The notes under the pieces were generated by a model that saw only the letters and a list, made by a program, of their open reading frames with translations, had not been told where the DNA came from and searched no databases. A DNA stretch of 6,589 nucleotides from assembly GCA_030635865.1 (NCBI GenBank), contig DAOVYA010000083.1:1-6589 (forward strand). The letters run 5' to 3'. The translations under genes and the position numbers were made by a program. Below are positions 1 to 6,589 of this stretch, piece after piece. Position 1 is the first letter of the stretch. Every line of letters starts with the position of its first letter. Origin of the DNA: Gammaproteobacteria bacterium. Lineage in GTDB: Bacteria; Pseudomonadota; Gammaproteobacteria; UBA9214.

Positions 1-211
1 ATGCCCCGAGGACCATTTTCAACCCGATCAGTGCCAGGAGCAGGGCGAACACCCGCTGCAGGGTTTTGCGTGGCAGGTAATGCGCCAGCCGGGCACCGAC
101 GGGCGCCATCGGAACACTGGTCAGTGCAATCAAAAAAACCGCTGGCCAGTATATAAACCCGGTATGCAAGCCGGCGATGGTGCCGGTGAGTAGATAGGTC
201 AGTAATTCCAT
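1..211 (-). pseudogene. C-terminal fragment of a TauE/SafE-family membrane exporter, 5'-truncated and cut by the window edge
   Basis: Read on the minus strand from an ATG at 211-209, about 70 codons stay open to the window edge, so no stop is seen. The peptide is hydrophobic and contains GFIYWPAV, then TSVPMAPVGARLAH, then a YLP...LQRVFALLLALIGLKM segment. That order is typical of the last two membrane helices of TauE/SafE (sulfite/organosulfonate exporter-like) proteins. Such proteins are usually around 250 residues in two repeated halves, and here everything before the last half-repeat is missing. Upstream in the same frame lie only the hairpin at 227-258 and an in-frame TAA at 274-272, with no TauE-like residues. 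There is no convincing Shine-Dalgarno before the ATG. I infer a remnant left by a deletion or insertion rather than a working transporter. The substrate cannot be told. The family call is fairly secure; the pseudogene call is less so, because the 3' end is not visible. Confidence 0.68.
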
Positions 212-226
212 TTGAAAAGAATTATC

Positions 227-258
227 TCTCGCAAAGGCGCCTCTGCGCCTTTGCGAGA
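227..258 (-). terminator. Perfect 14-bp hairpin after the dehydrogenase gene, probable terminator
   Basis: Two arms of 14 bases, 227-240 and 245-258, are exact reverse complements around a 4-base loop (CTCT on the plus strand). The hairpin begins 9 nt after the dehydrogenase stop codon (270-268), the usual place for an intrinsic terminator of that gene. The downstream T-tract on the minus strand is broken (GATAATTCTTTT). The better T-run (264-269) lies on the plus strand 5 nt beyond the stem, so the element could work in both directions. It could instead be a repeat or recombination scar, because it sits at the break point of the TauE-like fragment. Confidence 0.65.
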
Positions 259-267
259 AACGATTTT

Positions 268-1632
268 TTATTTAATCCAAATAGTCTTTGCATTGACAAA
301 TTCATGCATACCCTGTCGCGACAGTTCCCGCCCGTAGCCCGAATGCTTGATACCGCCGAATGGAAGTCGCGGGTCACTCTTGACCAGGCCGTTTACAAAT
401 GCACAGCCGCATTCCAGTTGCCGCGCTACCCGTTCTCCGCGCGCACTGTCCTGCGTCCAGACACTGCCACCGAGACCATACTCCGTGTCGTTGGCAATGC
501 GTATGGCGTCCGCTTCGTCCTGTGCCCGGATAATGCTGGCGACCGGCCCGAATAATTCCTCGTGGTATGCACACACGCCCGGGGTGACCCGATCCAGTAT
601 TGAGACCTGGTAATACGCACCACTGCCACCTTCAAAGTTGCAACCGGTAACCGCGATCGCGCCCTGTTTAATACTTTCCACAACTTGCCGGTGTAATTCA
701 TCGCGCAGGTCAAAGCGTGCCAGCGGGCCTATCTGTGTCGACTCATCCAGCGGATCACCCGCACGCAGCGCTTCAACACCAACCCTGAAACGTTGTAAAA
801 ATTCCTCGGCAATGGCATCGACCACGATGATGCGCTTGGCGGCAATACAACTTTGCCCGGTATTCAGAAACCTCGAGTTCACAGCATTTTCCACTGCAAG
901 GCCCAGGTCGGCATCGTCCAGCACAATGAACGGGTCCGAGCCGCCCAGTTCCAGAACCGACTTCTTGATATGCGCGCCTGCGGTGGCAGCCACCTGCCGG
1001 CCAGCCGACTCACTGCCAGTCAGGGTCACCGCATGAACACGCTTATCCTCGATGACCCCGGCTACCCGAGACGACTGGATCATCAGGGAGCGAAACACGC
1101 CTTTGGGAAAGCCAGCTTCCCGAAATACCGTCTCGATTGCCAGCGCGCACCGGGGCACATTCGAGGCATGCTTCAGTAACCCGGTATTCCCGGCAACCAG
1201 CGCCGGTGCAGCAAACCGGAATACCTGCCAGAAGGGAAAGTTCCACGGCATGACCGCCAGTACCGTGCCCAGCGGTTGAAAAGCCACCAGGCTGCGCCCG
1301 GCATCGGATTCAATCACCTCATCGGCCAGGAATGCAGGCCCCTCGTCAGCATAGTATTCGCACCCCATGGCACTCTTCTCAACTTCTGCCAGTGCTTCCC
1401 TTACCGGTTTGCCCATTTCCAGCGTTATCATGCGCGCAAACTCGTCTGCATGTCCGCGCAACACTGCCGCTGCCTTGTGCATCAACGCACAACGCTCCGC
1501 CAACGGTGTCGCGCGCCATGCAGGCCCTGCATTTGCAGCTTCATGCAAGGCCGTTTCCAGTTCTCCCGCCGTGAATACGGCCACTTCCTCAAGGAGACTG
1601 CCATCAGCCGGATTTACAGACTTGAATGTCAC
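268..1632 (-). CDS. sad: NAD(P)-dependent succinate-semialdehyde dehydrogenase-like aldehyde dehydrogenase (Sad/YneI type)
   Basis: A 454-residue aldehyde dehydrogenase resembling E. coli Sad (YneI) along its whole length, as recalled rather than aligned. Enzymes of this group oxidise succinate semialdehyde and related small aldehydes to acids in the cytoplasm, often at the end of GABA or putrescine breakdown. Catalytic landmarks are present: Asn131 in PWNFPFWQ, Lys154 in GLLKHA (cofactor-binding region), general base Glu228 in LELGGSDPF, nucleophile Cys262 in NTGQSCIAAKR, and EELFGPV at 358-364. The length is normal and no part is missing. The start is a GTG at 1632-1630, chosen because AGGAG lies 8 nt before it and the N-terminus (SVNPADG) fits the family. 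The gene is divergent from slt and followed by a hairpin, so it is probably monocistronic. No aminotransferase or other GABA-pathway gene is visible, so substrate is inferred from family only; the subfamily is less certain than the ALDH call. Confidence 0.9.
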   Translation of the reverse strand: MTFKSVNPADGSLLEEVAVFTAGELETALHEAANAGPAWRATPLAERCALMHKAAAVLRGHADEFARMITLEMGKPVREALAEVEKSAMGCEYYADEGPAFLADEVIESDAGRSLVAFQPLGTVLAVMPWNFPFWQVFRFAAPALVAGNTGLLKHASNVPRCALAIETVFREAGFPKGVFRSLMIQSSRVAGVIEDKRVHAVTLTGSESAGRQVAATAGAHIKKSVLELGGSDPFIVLDDADLGLAVENAVNSRFLNTGQSCIAAKRIIVVDAIAEEFLQRFRVGVEALRAGDPLDESTQIGPLARFDLRDELHRQVVESIKQGAIAVTGCNFEGGSGAYYQVSILDRVTPGVCAYHEELFGPVASIIRAQDEADAIRIANDTEYGLGGSVWTQDSARGERVARQLECGCAFVNGLVKSDPRLPFGGIKHSGYGRELSRQGMHEFVNAKTIWIK

Positions 1633-1640
1633 GCCAATAT

Positions 1641-1645
1641 CTCCT
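1641..1645 (-). promoter_or_regulatory. Shine-Dalgarno AGGAG for the dehydrogenase
   Basis: On the minus strand AGGAG ends 8 nt before the GTG at 1632-1630. This good ribosome site is what decides for the GTG start, since no ATG lies close by in frame. Confidence 0.7.
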
Positions 1646-1672
1646 GTTTTGTTACTGTGGGCAGTTTCTGTA

Positions 1673-1702
1673 ACTATAGCGAACTATGCAACAAATTCTC
1701 AA
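1673..1702 (-). promoter_or_regulatory. Candidate sigma-70 promoter of the dehydrogenase gene
   Basis: On the minus strand TTGAGA (1702-1697) and TATAGT (1678-1673) are separated by 18 nt. Each differs from the consensus hexamer at one position. Transcription would begin near 1666, giving a leader of about 34 nt that contains the AGGAG ribosome site. The -35 element falls inside the first codons of the divergent slt gene, so use of this promoter could interfere with slt expression. This comes from pattern matching by eye. Confidence 0.5.
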
Positions 1703-3635
1703 AACACTTGCTGTCATTCTATGCATGGTCACGGGTACCTCTTGCCTGGCTGCAGATGATGACCTGAAACCGCAAAGGGAACAATTCCTGAAAGCCCGCA
1801 AGGCACTCATGGAATGGCGCATGGATGATTTCGAAAGACTTTCTGACACATTAAAGGATTACCCGTTGTATTCCTATCTTGAATTTGAAAAGTTACGCAA
1901 ATTCATACAGCAGACAGATGACCGGGATATAGCTGCATTTATCAAACACTACAAGGGGCAGCCCGTCAGCTGGCGCCTGCACCGGTCCTGGCTATATGCA
2001 CTTGCCCGGCGCAAGGACTGGGCGCGGTTCCTCAAAGAGTTTAAAGGTACACAGCCGGTTGAGCTGCAGTGTTACAAACTGCTGGCTGAAATAAAGACCG
2101 GTGCTACAGAAACGGTAGTCGAAGATGCGATAAAACTATGGCTGGTAGGAAAGTCACAGGAAGATGCCTGTAACCCGGCCTTCCAGTACCTCTACGACAA
2201 CGGCCATATAACATCCAGGCTGCTATGGCAACGCATACGGCTTGCAATGAAAAATCATAAAACCGGCCTGGCCGGTTACCTGGCTCGCCGCCTGTCGCAC
2301 GGGGACAGGGCCTGGGTCGATCTCTGGAAAGATGCACACCGCTTACCCGCCAGAACCCTGCAGTCGCCAGACCTCATATCCGACACAGCCATTGCGCGTG
2401 ACATTATCCTGCATGCGCTGCGGCGTATTGCCGCCAGGGATGCCAGGCAGGCATACATAAAGTGGAAAACAATCAAGCCTCGCTACCGGTTTTCCGCCGC
2501 TGAAGCCGGACAACTCGATAAGGATATTGCAATGCATGCAAACTGGCAAAAACTGCCGGAGGCACTTGACTGGCTGGTTGCTGTACCGGAAAGCGCCGCC
2601 AATAGCAGTGTGCGTGAATGGCGAGTTCGTATCGCAATCCGTAATCGCGACTGGGAAGCCGTCGTTGAACAAATAGAGGCTCTGCCCGCAGCCGAAGCAG
2701 AATACGATGAATGGCGTTACTGGAAAGCAGCCGCCCTTGAAAAAACAGACCGGCATCAAGAGGCCATCGAGACCTTTGACAACCTTGCTGAAAAACGTGA
2801 CTACCACGGCTTCCTCGCAGCAGACTGGTTAAACAAACCCTACAAGACGCATTACGAGCCGCTCGATTACGACCCGGTGATACTGCAAAAACTGGCTGGC
2901 AGAGCAGGCTTTATTCGTGCGCGTGAGTTATACAGGGCGAAACTCAATACCGATGCACTTCAGGAGTGGGCCGCGGCCACCGGGAGCCTGTCACCTGACA
3001 AACTCAAGGCGGCCTCAGCCCTTGCGCAACAATGGGGCTGGCATGACCGTGCTATCCTGACCGTTGCCAAAACACGGGATTACAGTGATCTGCACCTGCG
3101 CTTCCCGATTGATCATGTAGCAACCATTAACCAAAGCGCCAGCAGCCGCCAGCTTGATCCGGGCCACATATTTGCCGTAATTCGCCAGGAAAGCGCGTTT
3201 GGCGAAACCGCACGCTCACCAGCCGGCGCCCGCGGATTGATGCAACTAATGCCTAAAACCGGTATGGATACAGCGCGCAAATATCATATCCCCCTGTCCG
3301 ACACCAGCCAGTTATATGAGCCGGAAAAAAATATTCTAATCGGAACAGCCTACCTGGGAGACCTGATGAGGCAATATAATGGCAATATTGTACTGGCATC
3401 GGCTGCCTATAATGCAGGGCCGCATAATGTACAGCGCTGGTTGCCGCAACAACAGAAACAATCCCCGGACAGCTGGATTGCAACGATTACATACAGGGAA
3501 ACCCGTACTTATATACAACGCATACTTGCCTATATGGCCATTTATGACTGGCGCATGGACCGCTCGATAACACCGCTAAAGAAACACATGCCCGATATAT
3601 ATCCGGAATCACACTATCCCAAGGTCGAGCATTGA
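1686..3635 (+). CDS. slt: Soluble lytic murein transglycosylase (Slt70-like), exported
   Basis: A 649-residue homologue of E. coli Slt70 (about 645 residues). These periplasmic enzymes cleave the MurNAc-GlcNAc bond of peptidoglycan and leave 1,6-anhydro-MurNAc ends, for wall turnover and recycling. Residues 1 to about 23 form a signal peptide: a Lys, a hydrophobic stretch, then SCLAAD with a likely cleavage after an Ala. A long helical, Trp- and Arg-rich part follows (roughly 25-400), matching the superhelical U-domain. A linker domain begins near RARELY (about 410). The C-terminal catalytic SLT domain runs from about 480 to 635. Its landmarks are the catalytic Glu502 in IRQESAF, GLMQLMP at 517-523, AAYNAG at 573-578, and an ETRTYIQRILAY segment near the end. 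The ATG at 1686 is the only reasonable start, with an in-frame TAG 9 nt upstream; its ribosome site is weak. It appears to lead a unit with the SDR gene and cca; no terminator follows it. Confidence 0.95.
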   Translation: MQQILKTLAVILCMVTGTSCLAADDDLKPQREQFLKARKALMEWRMDDFERLSDTLKDYPLYSYLEFEKLRKFIQQTDDRDIAAFIKHYKGQPVSWRLHRSWLYALARRKDWARFLKEFKGTQPVELQCYKLLAEIKTGATETVVEDAIKLWLVGKSQEDACNPAFQYLYDNGHITSRLLWQRIRLAMKNHKTGLAGYLARRLSHGDRAWVDLWKDAHRLPARTLQSPDLISDTAIARDIILHALRRIAARDARQAYIKWKTIKPRYRFSAAEAGQLDKDIAMHANWQKLPEALDWLVAVPESAANSSVREWRVRIAIRNRDWEAVVEQIEALPAAEAEYDEWRYWKAAALEKTDRHQEAIETFDNLAEKRDYHGFLAADWLNKPYKTHYEPLDYDPVILQKLAGRAGFIRARELYRAKLNTDALQEWAAATGSLSPDKLKAASALAQQWGWHDRAILTVAKTRDYSDLHLRFPIDHVATINQSASSRQLDPGHIFAVIRQESAFGETARSPAGARGLMQLMPKTGMDTARKYHIPLSDTSQLYEPEKNILIGTAYLGDLMRQYNGNIVLASAAYNAGPHNVQRWLPQQQKQSPDSWIATITYRETRTYIQRILAYMAIYDWRMDRSITPLKKHMPDIYPESHYPKVEH

Positions 3636-3689
3636 CACTTATCCTGTTCGCCCTTGAATACATGCAACCTCGACAGGCAGAAATTACAC

Positions 3690-4652
3690 ATGAGCTATGA
3701 AACAATTTGCGTTCTCGGCGGCACCGGCTTCGTCGGCCAGCACCTGGTCAACCGGCTGACAAATCACGGCTACAAGGTGCGCATCCTGACTCGCCGGCGT
3801 GAACGTCACCGTTCTCTTATTGTTAATCCTGATGTTGCTCTCATAGAAGCCGATATCCACGATATTGACTCCCTTGTTCAAAACTTCTCCGTAGCCGATG
3901 CCGTCATCAACCTGGCAGGCATTCTTAATGAAAACGGGAAAAGAGGTGAAGGCTTCCAGCGTATACATGTAGAGTTGCCACGGAAAATTGTGGCTGCAGC
4001 GCTTACCAGTGGTACTCGCAGACTACTGCATATGAGCGCGCTCAATGCGGATGCAAACGAGACTGACAGCCTGTACCTGAAGTCAAAGGGAGCAGGCGAG
4101 GACCTGGTGCATGCCGCTGCAGACAAGGGACTGGTGGTAACCAGTTTTCGGCCCTCTGTTATCTTTGGACAAGGTGACAGTTTTTTTAACCGTTTCGCTA
4201 CCCTGTTGAATATCTCACCGCTGCTGTTTCCGCTGGCCTGCCCGAACAGCCGCTTTGCACCGGTCTGTGTACACGATGTTGCAGAGGCCATCTGCCGGTC
4301 ACTGGATGATGCAACCGGCGGTGAACGACTGGACCTGTGCGGACCCGACGTACTGACACTAAAGGAACTGGTTGAGTACACCGGCAAACAGCTCGGCAAG
4401 CACTGTTATATCATGGGCCTGGGCGACGGCATGTCACGCATGCAGGCCAGGATACTGGGGGTCATGCCGGGTAAACCGTTCACCATGGATAACTACCATT
4501 CCCTGCAAAAAGACAGTGTCTGCATCAACAATGCGTTGCCTTCACTGGGCATTAAACCCACGCCCATTACATCTGTGGTACCCGGCTATCTTGCAGGAAA
4601 AAATGCACGCGGCCGTTACCAGGAGTTTCGCCGCCATTCACGGCGCAGCTAG
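3690..4652 (+). CDS. NDUFA9-like atypical short-chain dehydrogenase/reductase, NAD(P)-binding
   Basis: A 320-residue extended Rossmann protein of the kind annotated as complex I NDUFA9 subunit family. Its glycine-rich motif GGTGFVG (Gly10, Gly13, Gly16) binds NAD(P). An acidic residue pair after the third strand (EADIHD) and AVINLAGIL follow, as in atypical SDRs. Ser116 in MSA and Tyr129-xxx-Lys133 (YLKSK) stand where SDRs carry their catalytic residues, and SFRPSVIFGQGD is also typical. In mitochondria NDUFA9 is an accessory complex I subunit; the bacterial role is not settled and no complex I genes are nearby. I chose the ATG at 3690 because the glycine motif then sits close to the N-terminus and AGGCAG lies 9 nt upstream. 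An in-frame ATG at 3654 would add 12 unconserved-looking residues and has no ribosome site. The gap after slt is 54 nt with no terminator, and cca begins 2 nt after the stop, so co-transcription is likely. Confidence 0.85.
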   Translation: MSYETICVLGGTGFVGQHLVNRLTNHGYKVRILTRRRERHRSLIVNPDVALIEADIHDIDSLVQNFSVADAVINLAGILNENGKRGEGFQRIHVELPRKIVAAALTSGTRRLLHMSALNADANETDSLYLKSKGAGEDLVHAAADKGLVVTSFRPSVIFGQGDSFFNRFATLLNISPLLFPLACPNSRFAPVCVHDVAEAICRSLDDATGGERLDLCGPDVLTLKELVEYTGKQLGKHCYIMGLGDGMSRMQARILGVMPGKPFTMDNYHSLQKDSVCINNALPSLGIKPTPITSVVPGYLAGKNARGRYQEFRRHSRRS

Positions 4653-4654
4653 CC

Positions 4655-5812
4655 ATGGAAATATACCTGGTTGGTGGAGCAGTACGGGACAAACAGCTTG
4701 GCTTGCCAGTCAGCGAGCGTGACTGGGTCGTTGTCGGTGCGACACCGGAAGAAATGCTATCGCTGGGTTACACGCCGGTCGGTAAGGATTTCCCGGTATT
4801 CCTGCATCCGGAAACGAAAGAGAAATATGCGCTGGCCCGTACCGAGCGCAAAACCGGCCCGGGCTATACCGGCTTTGAGACACGCACCGGCCCGAACATC
4901 AGCCTTGAACAGGACCTGTTGCGCCGCGACCTGACCATTAATGCGATGGCGGAAACAACTGACGGGAAATTAATCGACCCTTATAACGGCAGTGATGACC
5001 TGGTAAATGGCATCCTCCGTCATGTCTCCCCCGCGTTTTCAGAAGACCCGGTGCGGATATTGCGCCTCGCGCGCTTCGCAGCACGCTTCGCGCACATGGG
5101 TTTTCATGTTGCGCACGACACCAACACACTGATGCGTACAATGGTCGCAAGCGGGGAAGTTGACCATCTGGTACCGGAACGGGTATGGGCGGAGCTGGAT
5201 AAAGCCCTGCGCACCAAAACACCTGAACAGTTTTTCAAGGTGCTGCTTGGCTGCGATGCCCTGACAAGGCTGTTCCCGGAAATGGAAATTGCGAGTACCG
5301 GCGAAAGTCAGGGGCATGAAAGCAATAATATTGAACTGCCTGTATTGAAATATGCGGCCAGTTCGAGTGACAAGGCCGTTATTCGCTTTGCTGCACTGAT
5401 ATGTGACATTGATAACAGTAACCGGGCCGGCCTTGATGACGAGAACTTCACCGGACTCTGTGAACGCCAGCGCATACCAAACGCCTATCGCGAGCTTGCA
5501 GGAATGGCGTTGCAGTGCCGTACCCGGGTACACAAACTGGCGGGGTCTTCTGCAAAGGAAATGCTGGACTTGCTGAACGCACTCGATGTATTCCGGCGCG
5601 AAGAACGGTTCATTGACTTCCTGTGTGTCTGTGAAGCCGATGCATGCAGCGCAGACCCTATGCTGCAGAATTATGCCCCGGCAGCACTGTTACAACAGGC
5701 AAGACAAGCCGCCCTGGATGTAAACGTTGATACCACCGGGTTATCCGGCAAAGAGATTGGTGAAAAGATACGCAGGGCGCGTACCGAGGCGATTGAGAAA
5801 ATTTTGCTCTAG
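4655..5812 (+). CDS. cca: CCA tRNA nucleotidyltransferase with a degenerate HD domain
   Basis: A 385-residue class II CCA-adding enzyme, close to E. coli Cca (412) over its N-terminal half. It adds or repairs the 3' CCA of tRNAs from CTP and ATP in the cytoplasm. GGAVRD at 7-12 is the nucleotidyltransferase signature. The metal-binding pair is Glu21/Asp23 in SERDWVVVG (E. coli has Asp/Asp; Glu at the first site occurs in relatives such as Legionella, as I recall). RRDLTIN from Arg90 and EDPVRILRLARF from Glu130 are the ribose- and base-recognition motifs, followed by ERVW. The C-terminal half differs: where E. coli has the HD metal pair in LCHDLGKG, this protein has Cys250-Asp251 in LICDIDNS, and the following His-rich segment (HHGHG) is absent. 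Phosphohydrolase/phosphodiesterase activity is therefore unlikely, placing it with HD-less Cca proteins. It starts 2 nt after the SDR stop without a clear ribosome site, so translational coupling is likely. Confidence 0.94.
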   Translation: MEIYLVGGAVRDKQLGLPVSERDWVVVGATPEEMLSLGYTPVGKDFPVFLHPETKEKYALARTERKTGPGYTGFETRTGPNISLEQDLLRRDLTINAMAETTDGKLIDPYNGSDDLVNGILRHVSPAFSEDPVRILRLARFAARFAHMGFHVAHDTNTLMRTMVASGEVDHLVPERVWAELDKALRTKTPEQFFKVLLGCDALTRLFPEMEIASTGESQGHESNNIELPVLKYAASSSDKAVIRFAALICDIDNSNRAGLDDENFTGLCERQRIPNAYRELAGMALQCRTRVHKLAGSSAKEMLDLLNALDVFRREERFIDFLCVCEADACSADPMLQNYAPAALLQQARQAALDVNVDTTGLSGKEIGEKIRRARTEAIEKILL

Positions 5813-5816
5813 CAGA

Positions 5817-6589
5817 TCAATAAAACAGCAGCAGCAAGAAGATACCCAGCCCCAATCGATACACTACAAACGGTAACATGCCGACCCGCTCTATCAGCAG
5901 CATGAAAAAGCGGATACAAACATAGGCGCTGAGAAAGGCAACCCCTGTTCCAAGCAACAAACCGTCCCATGCCACCGGGGCAGACTGCTGGAACAGTTTT
6001 AGCGATTCATAACCGCCTGCCATCAGGATGGCCGGAATGGATAACAGGAAGGAAAAACGCGCGGCAGCAGAACGTGTCAAACCCAGCGCCAATGCTGCCG
6101 TCATGGTGATGCCTGAACGCGAGGTGCCGGGAATCAACGCCAGCACCTGGGCAAACCCGATCCAGACAATATCAAAGTATTCCAGCGACTCTTCGCTGCG
6201 CAGCTTTTTCCCGCGCAGGTCTGCAACGCCCAGTAATACACCAAAACCAATTGTTGTAGAGGCAATGATCAGCGGTGAACGCAGATATACTTCAATCAGG
6301 TTATGAAATAACAGGCCGGCCATGGCAAGCGGCACGCTGCCAAGCAATACGAACCAGACCAGTTTTGCATCAGCAGTCATTTGCCGATGCTCACAGGACT
6401 GCAGCCACGCGCCCAGCAACCGTAAAATATCATGCCGGAAATAGGCAATCACCGCGAACAGAGTGCCGACATGAACAGCCACGTCAAAGGCCAGCCCCTG
6501 ATCTTCCCAGCCAAGGATTTTCGGCAACAACACCAGGTGCGCAGAGCTCGAGATCGGCAGGAACTCGGTGAACCCCTGCAACAGGGCCA
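5817..6589 (-). CDS. uppP: Undecaprenyl-diphosphatase UppP (BacA), N-terminus cut by the window edge
   Basis: An integral inner-membrane phosphatase that converts undecaprenyl diphosphate to the monophosphate, renewing the lipid carrier for peptidoglycan and other envelope polymers; overproduction of the family gives bacitracin resistance. The visible part is about 257 codons, against a usual length near 265, so only some first residues are missing. The frame continues to the edge as ALLQGFTEFLPISSSAHL; a TTG at 6581-6579 is an internal Leu codon, not the start. The two family signatures are present: QxxxE followed by FLPISSSAHL near the N-terminus, and PGTSRSG midway with its Arg codon at 6119-6117. 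Several hydrophobic segments and a Leu-rich C-terminal helix (LGIFLLLLFY) fit a polytopic protein. It faces cca head-on with 4 bp between stop codons. Promoter and start lie outside the window. Confidence 0.95.
   Translation of the reverse strand, partial: ALLQGFTEFLPISSSAHLVLLPKILGWEDQGLAFDVAVHVGTLFAVIAYFRHDILRLLGAWLQSCEHRQMTADAKLVWFVLLGSVPLAMAGLLFHNLIEVYLRSPLIIASTTIGFGVLLGVADLRGKKLRSEESLEYFDIVWIGFAQVLALIPGTSRSGITMTAALALGLTRSAAARFSFLLSIPAILMAGGYESLKLFQQSAPVAWDGLLLGTGVAFLSAYVCIRFFMLLIERVGMLPFVVYRLGLGIFLLLLFY

Noticed and set aside
1649..1680. Plus-strand promoter for slt (TTGTTA followed by TAACTATAG)
   Set aside because: The -35 box matches at four positions, but at 16-18 nt spacing the -10 boxes match at three or fewer, and the better TATAGC box is 20 nt away. 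Too weak to list.
1686..1755. Possible lipoprotein signal in Slt (GTSC near residue 20)
   Set aside because: The residue three before the Cys is Gly rather than the Leu-like residue a lipobox needs, and LAAD just after gives an ordinary cleavage site, so a soluble periplasmic enzyme is more likely.
1276..1767. Plus-strand open frame of 163 codons across the dehydrogenase start
   Set aside because: It is antisense to a well-supported dehydrogenase, the peptide is Cys/His/Arg-rich like a shadow frame, and it overlaps slt in another frame.
3654..3689. Earlier ATG start for the SDR at 3654
   Set aside because: No ribosome site precedes it, and the extra 12 residues would push the Rossmann glycine motif away from the N-terminus where it normally sits.
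3878..4399. Minus-strand open frame of 173 codons inside the SDR gene
   Set aside because: Ser/Pro/Arg-rich composition typical of an antisense shadow, and the plus-strand SDR has clear motifs through the same stretch.
5800..5816. Small inverted repeat TGCT-CT-AGCA at the cca stop as a terminator
   Set aside because: A 4-bp stem with a 2-nt loop cannot form a stable terminator and no T-tract follows.
5822..5840. CAG/GCA-like triplet run as a microsatellite
   Set aside because: It is only the codon run for the Leu-rich C-terminal helix of UppP and is too short to be a repeat of note.

Overview
The window looks like ordinary chromosomal DNA from a gammaproteobacterium. This is inferred from protein resemblance: a Slt70-type lytic transglycosylase, an E. 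coli-like CCA-adding enzyme with the HD residues lost, a Sad/YneI-like aldehyde dehydrogenase, and UppP. By eye the G+C is moderate, somewhat above half. The species cannot be named from this sequence. I saw no phage genes, transposase, CRISPR array, tRNA or rRNA.

Left part (1-1632, minus strand). A succinate-semialdehyde dehydrogenase-like gene starts at a GTG with a good Shine-Dalgarno and ends just before a perfect 14-bp inverted repeat (227-258). Immediately beyond that hairpin, on the same strand, lies what reads as the C-terminal part of a TauE/SafE-type membrane exporter without its N-terminal two thirds. It runs off the left edge. The junction looks like a rearrangement scar.

Centre (1686-5812, plus strand). 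Three genes probably form one transcription unit: a periplasmic lytic transglycosylase (slt), an NDUFA9-like atypical SDR, and the tRNA CCA-adding enzyme (cca). The SDR and cca are separated by 2 nt. The unit is divergent from the dehydrogenase across a 53-bp gap. The best promoter-like signal there faces the dehydrogenase and overlaps the slt start.

Right edge (5817-6589, minus strand). uppP, encoding undecaprenyl-diphosphatase, converges on cca with only 4 bp between the stop codons and is cut at its N-terminus by the window edge. Slt and UppP both serve cell-wall turnover (glycan cleavage and lipid-carrier recycling), while Cca serves tRNA maturation. The SDR has no established partner here.

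I found no convincing undescribed system. The points most worth a second look are the truncated exporter beside the hairpin, the missing HD catalytic site in Cca, and the uncharacterised SDR placed between slt and cca.
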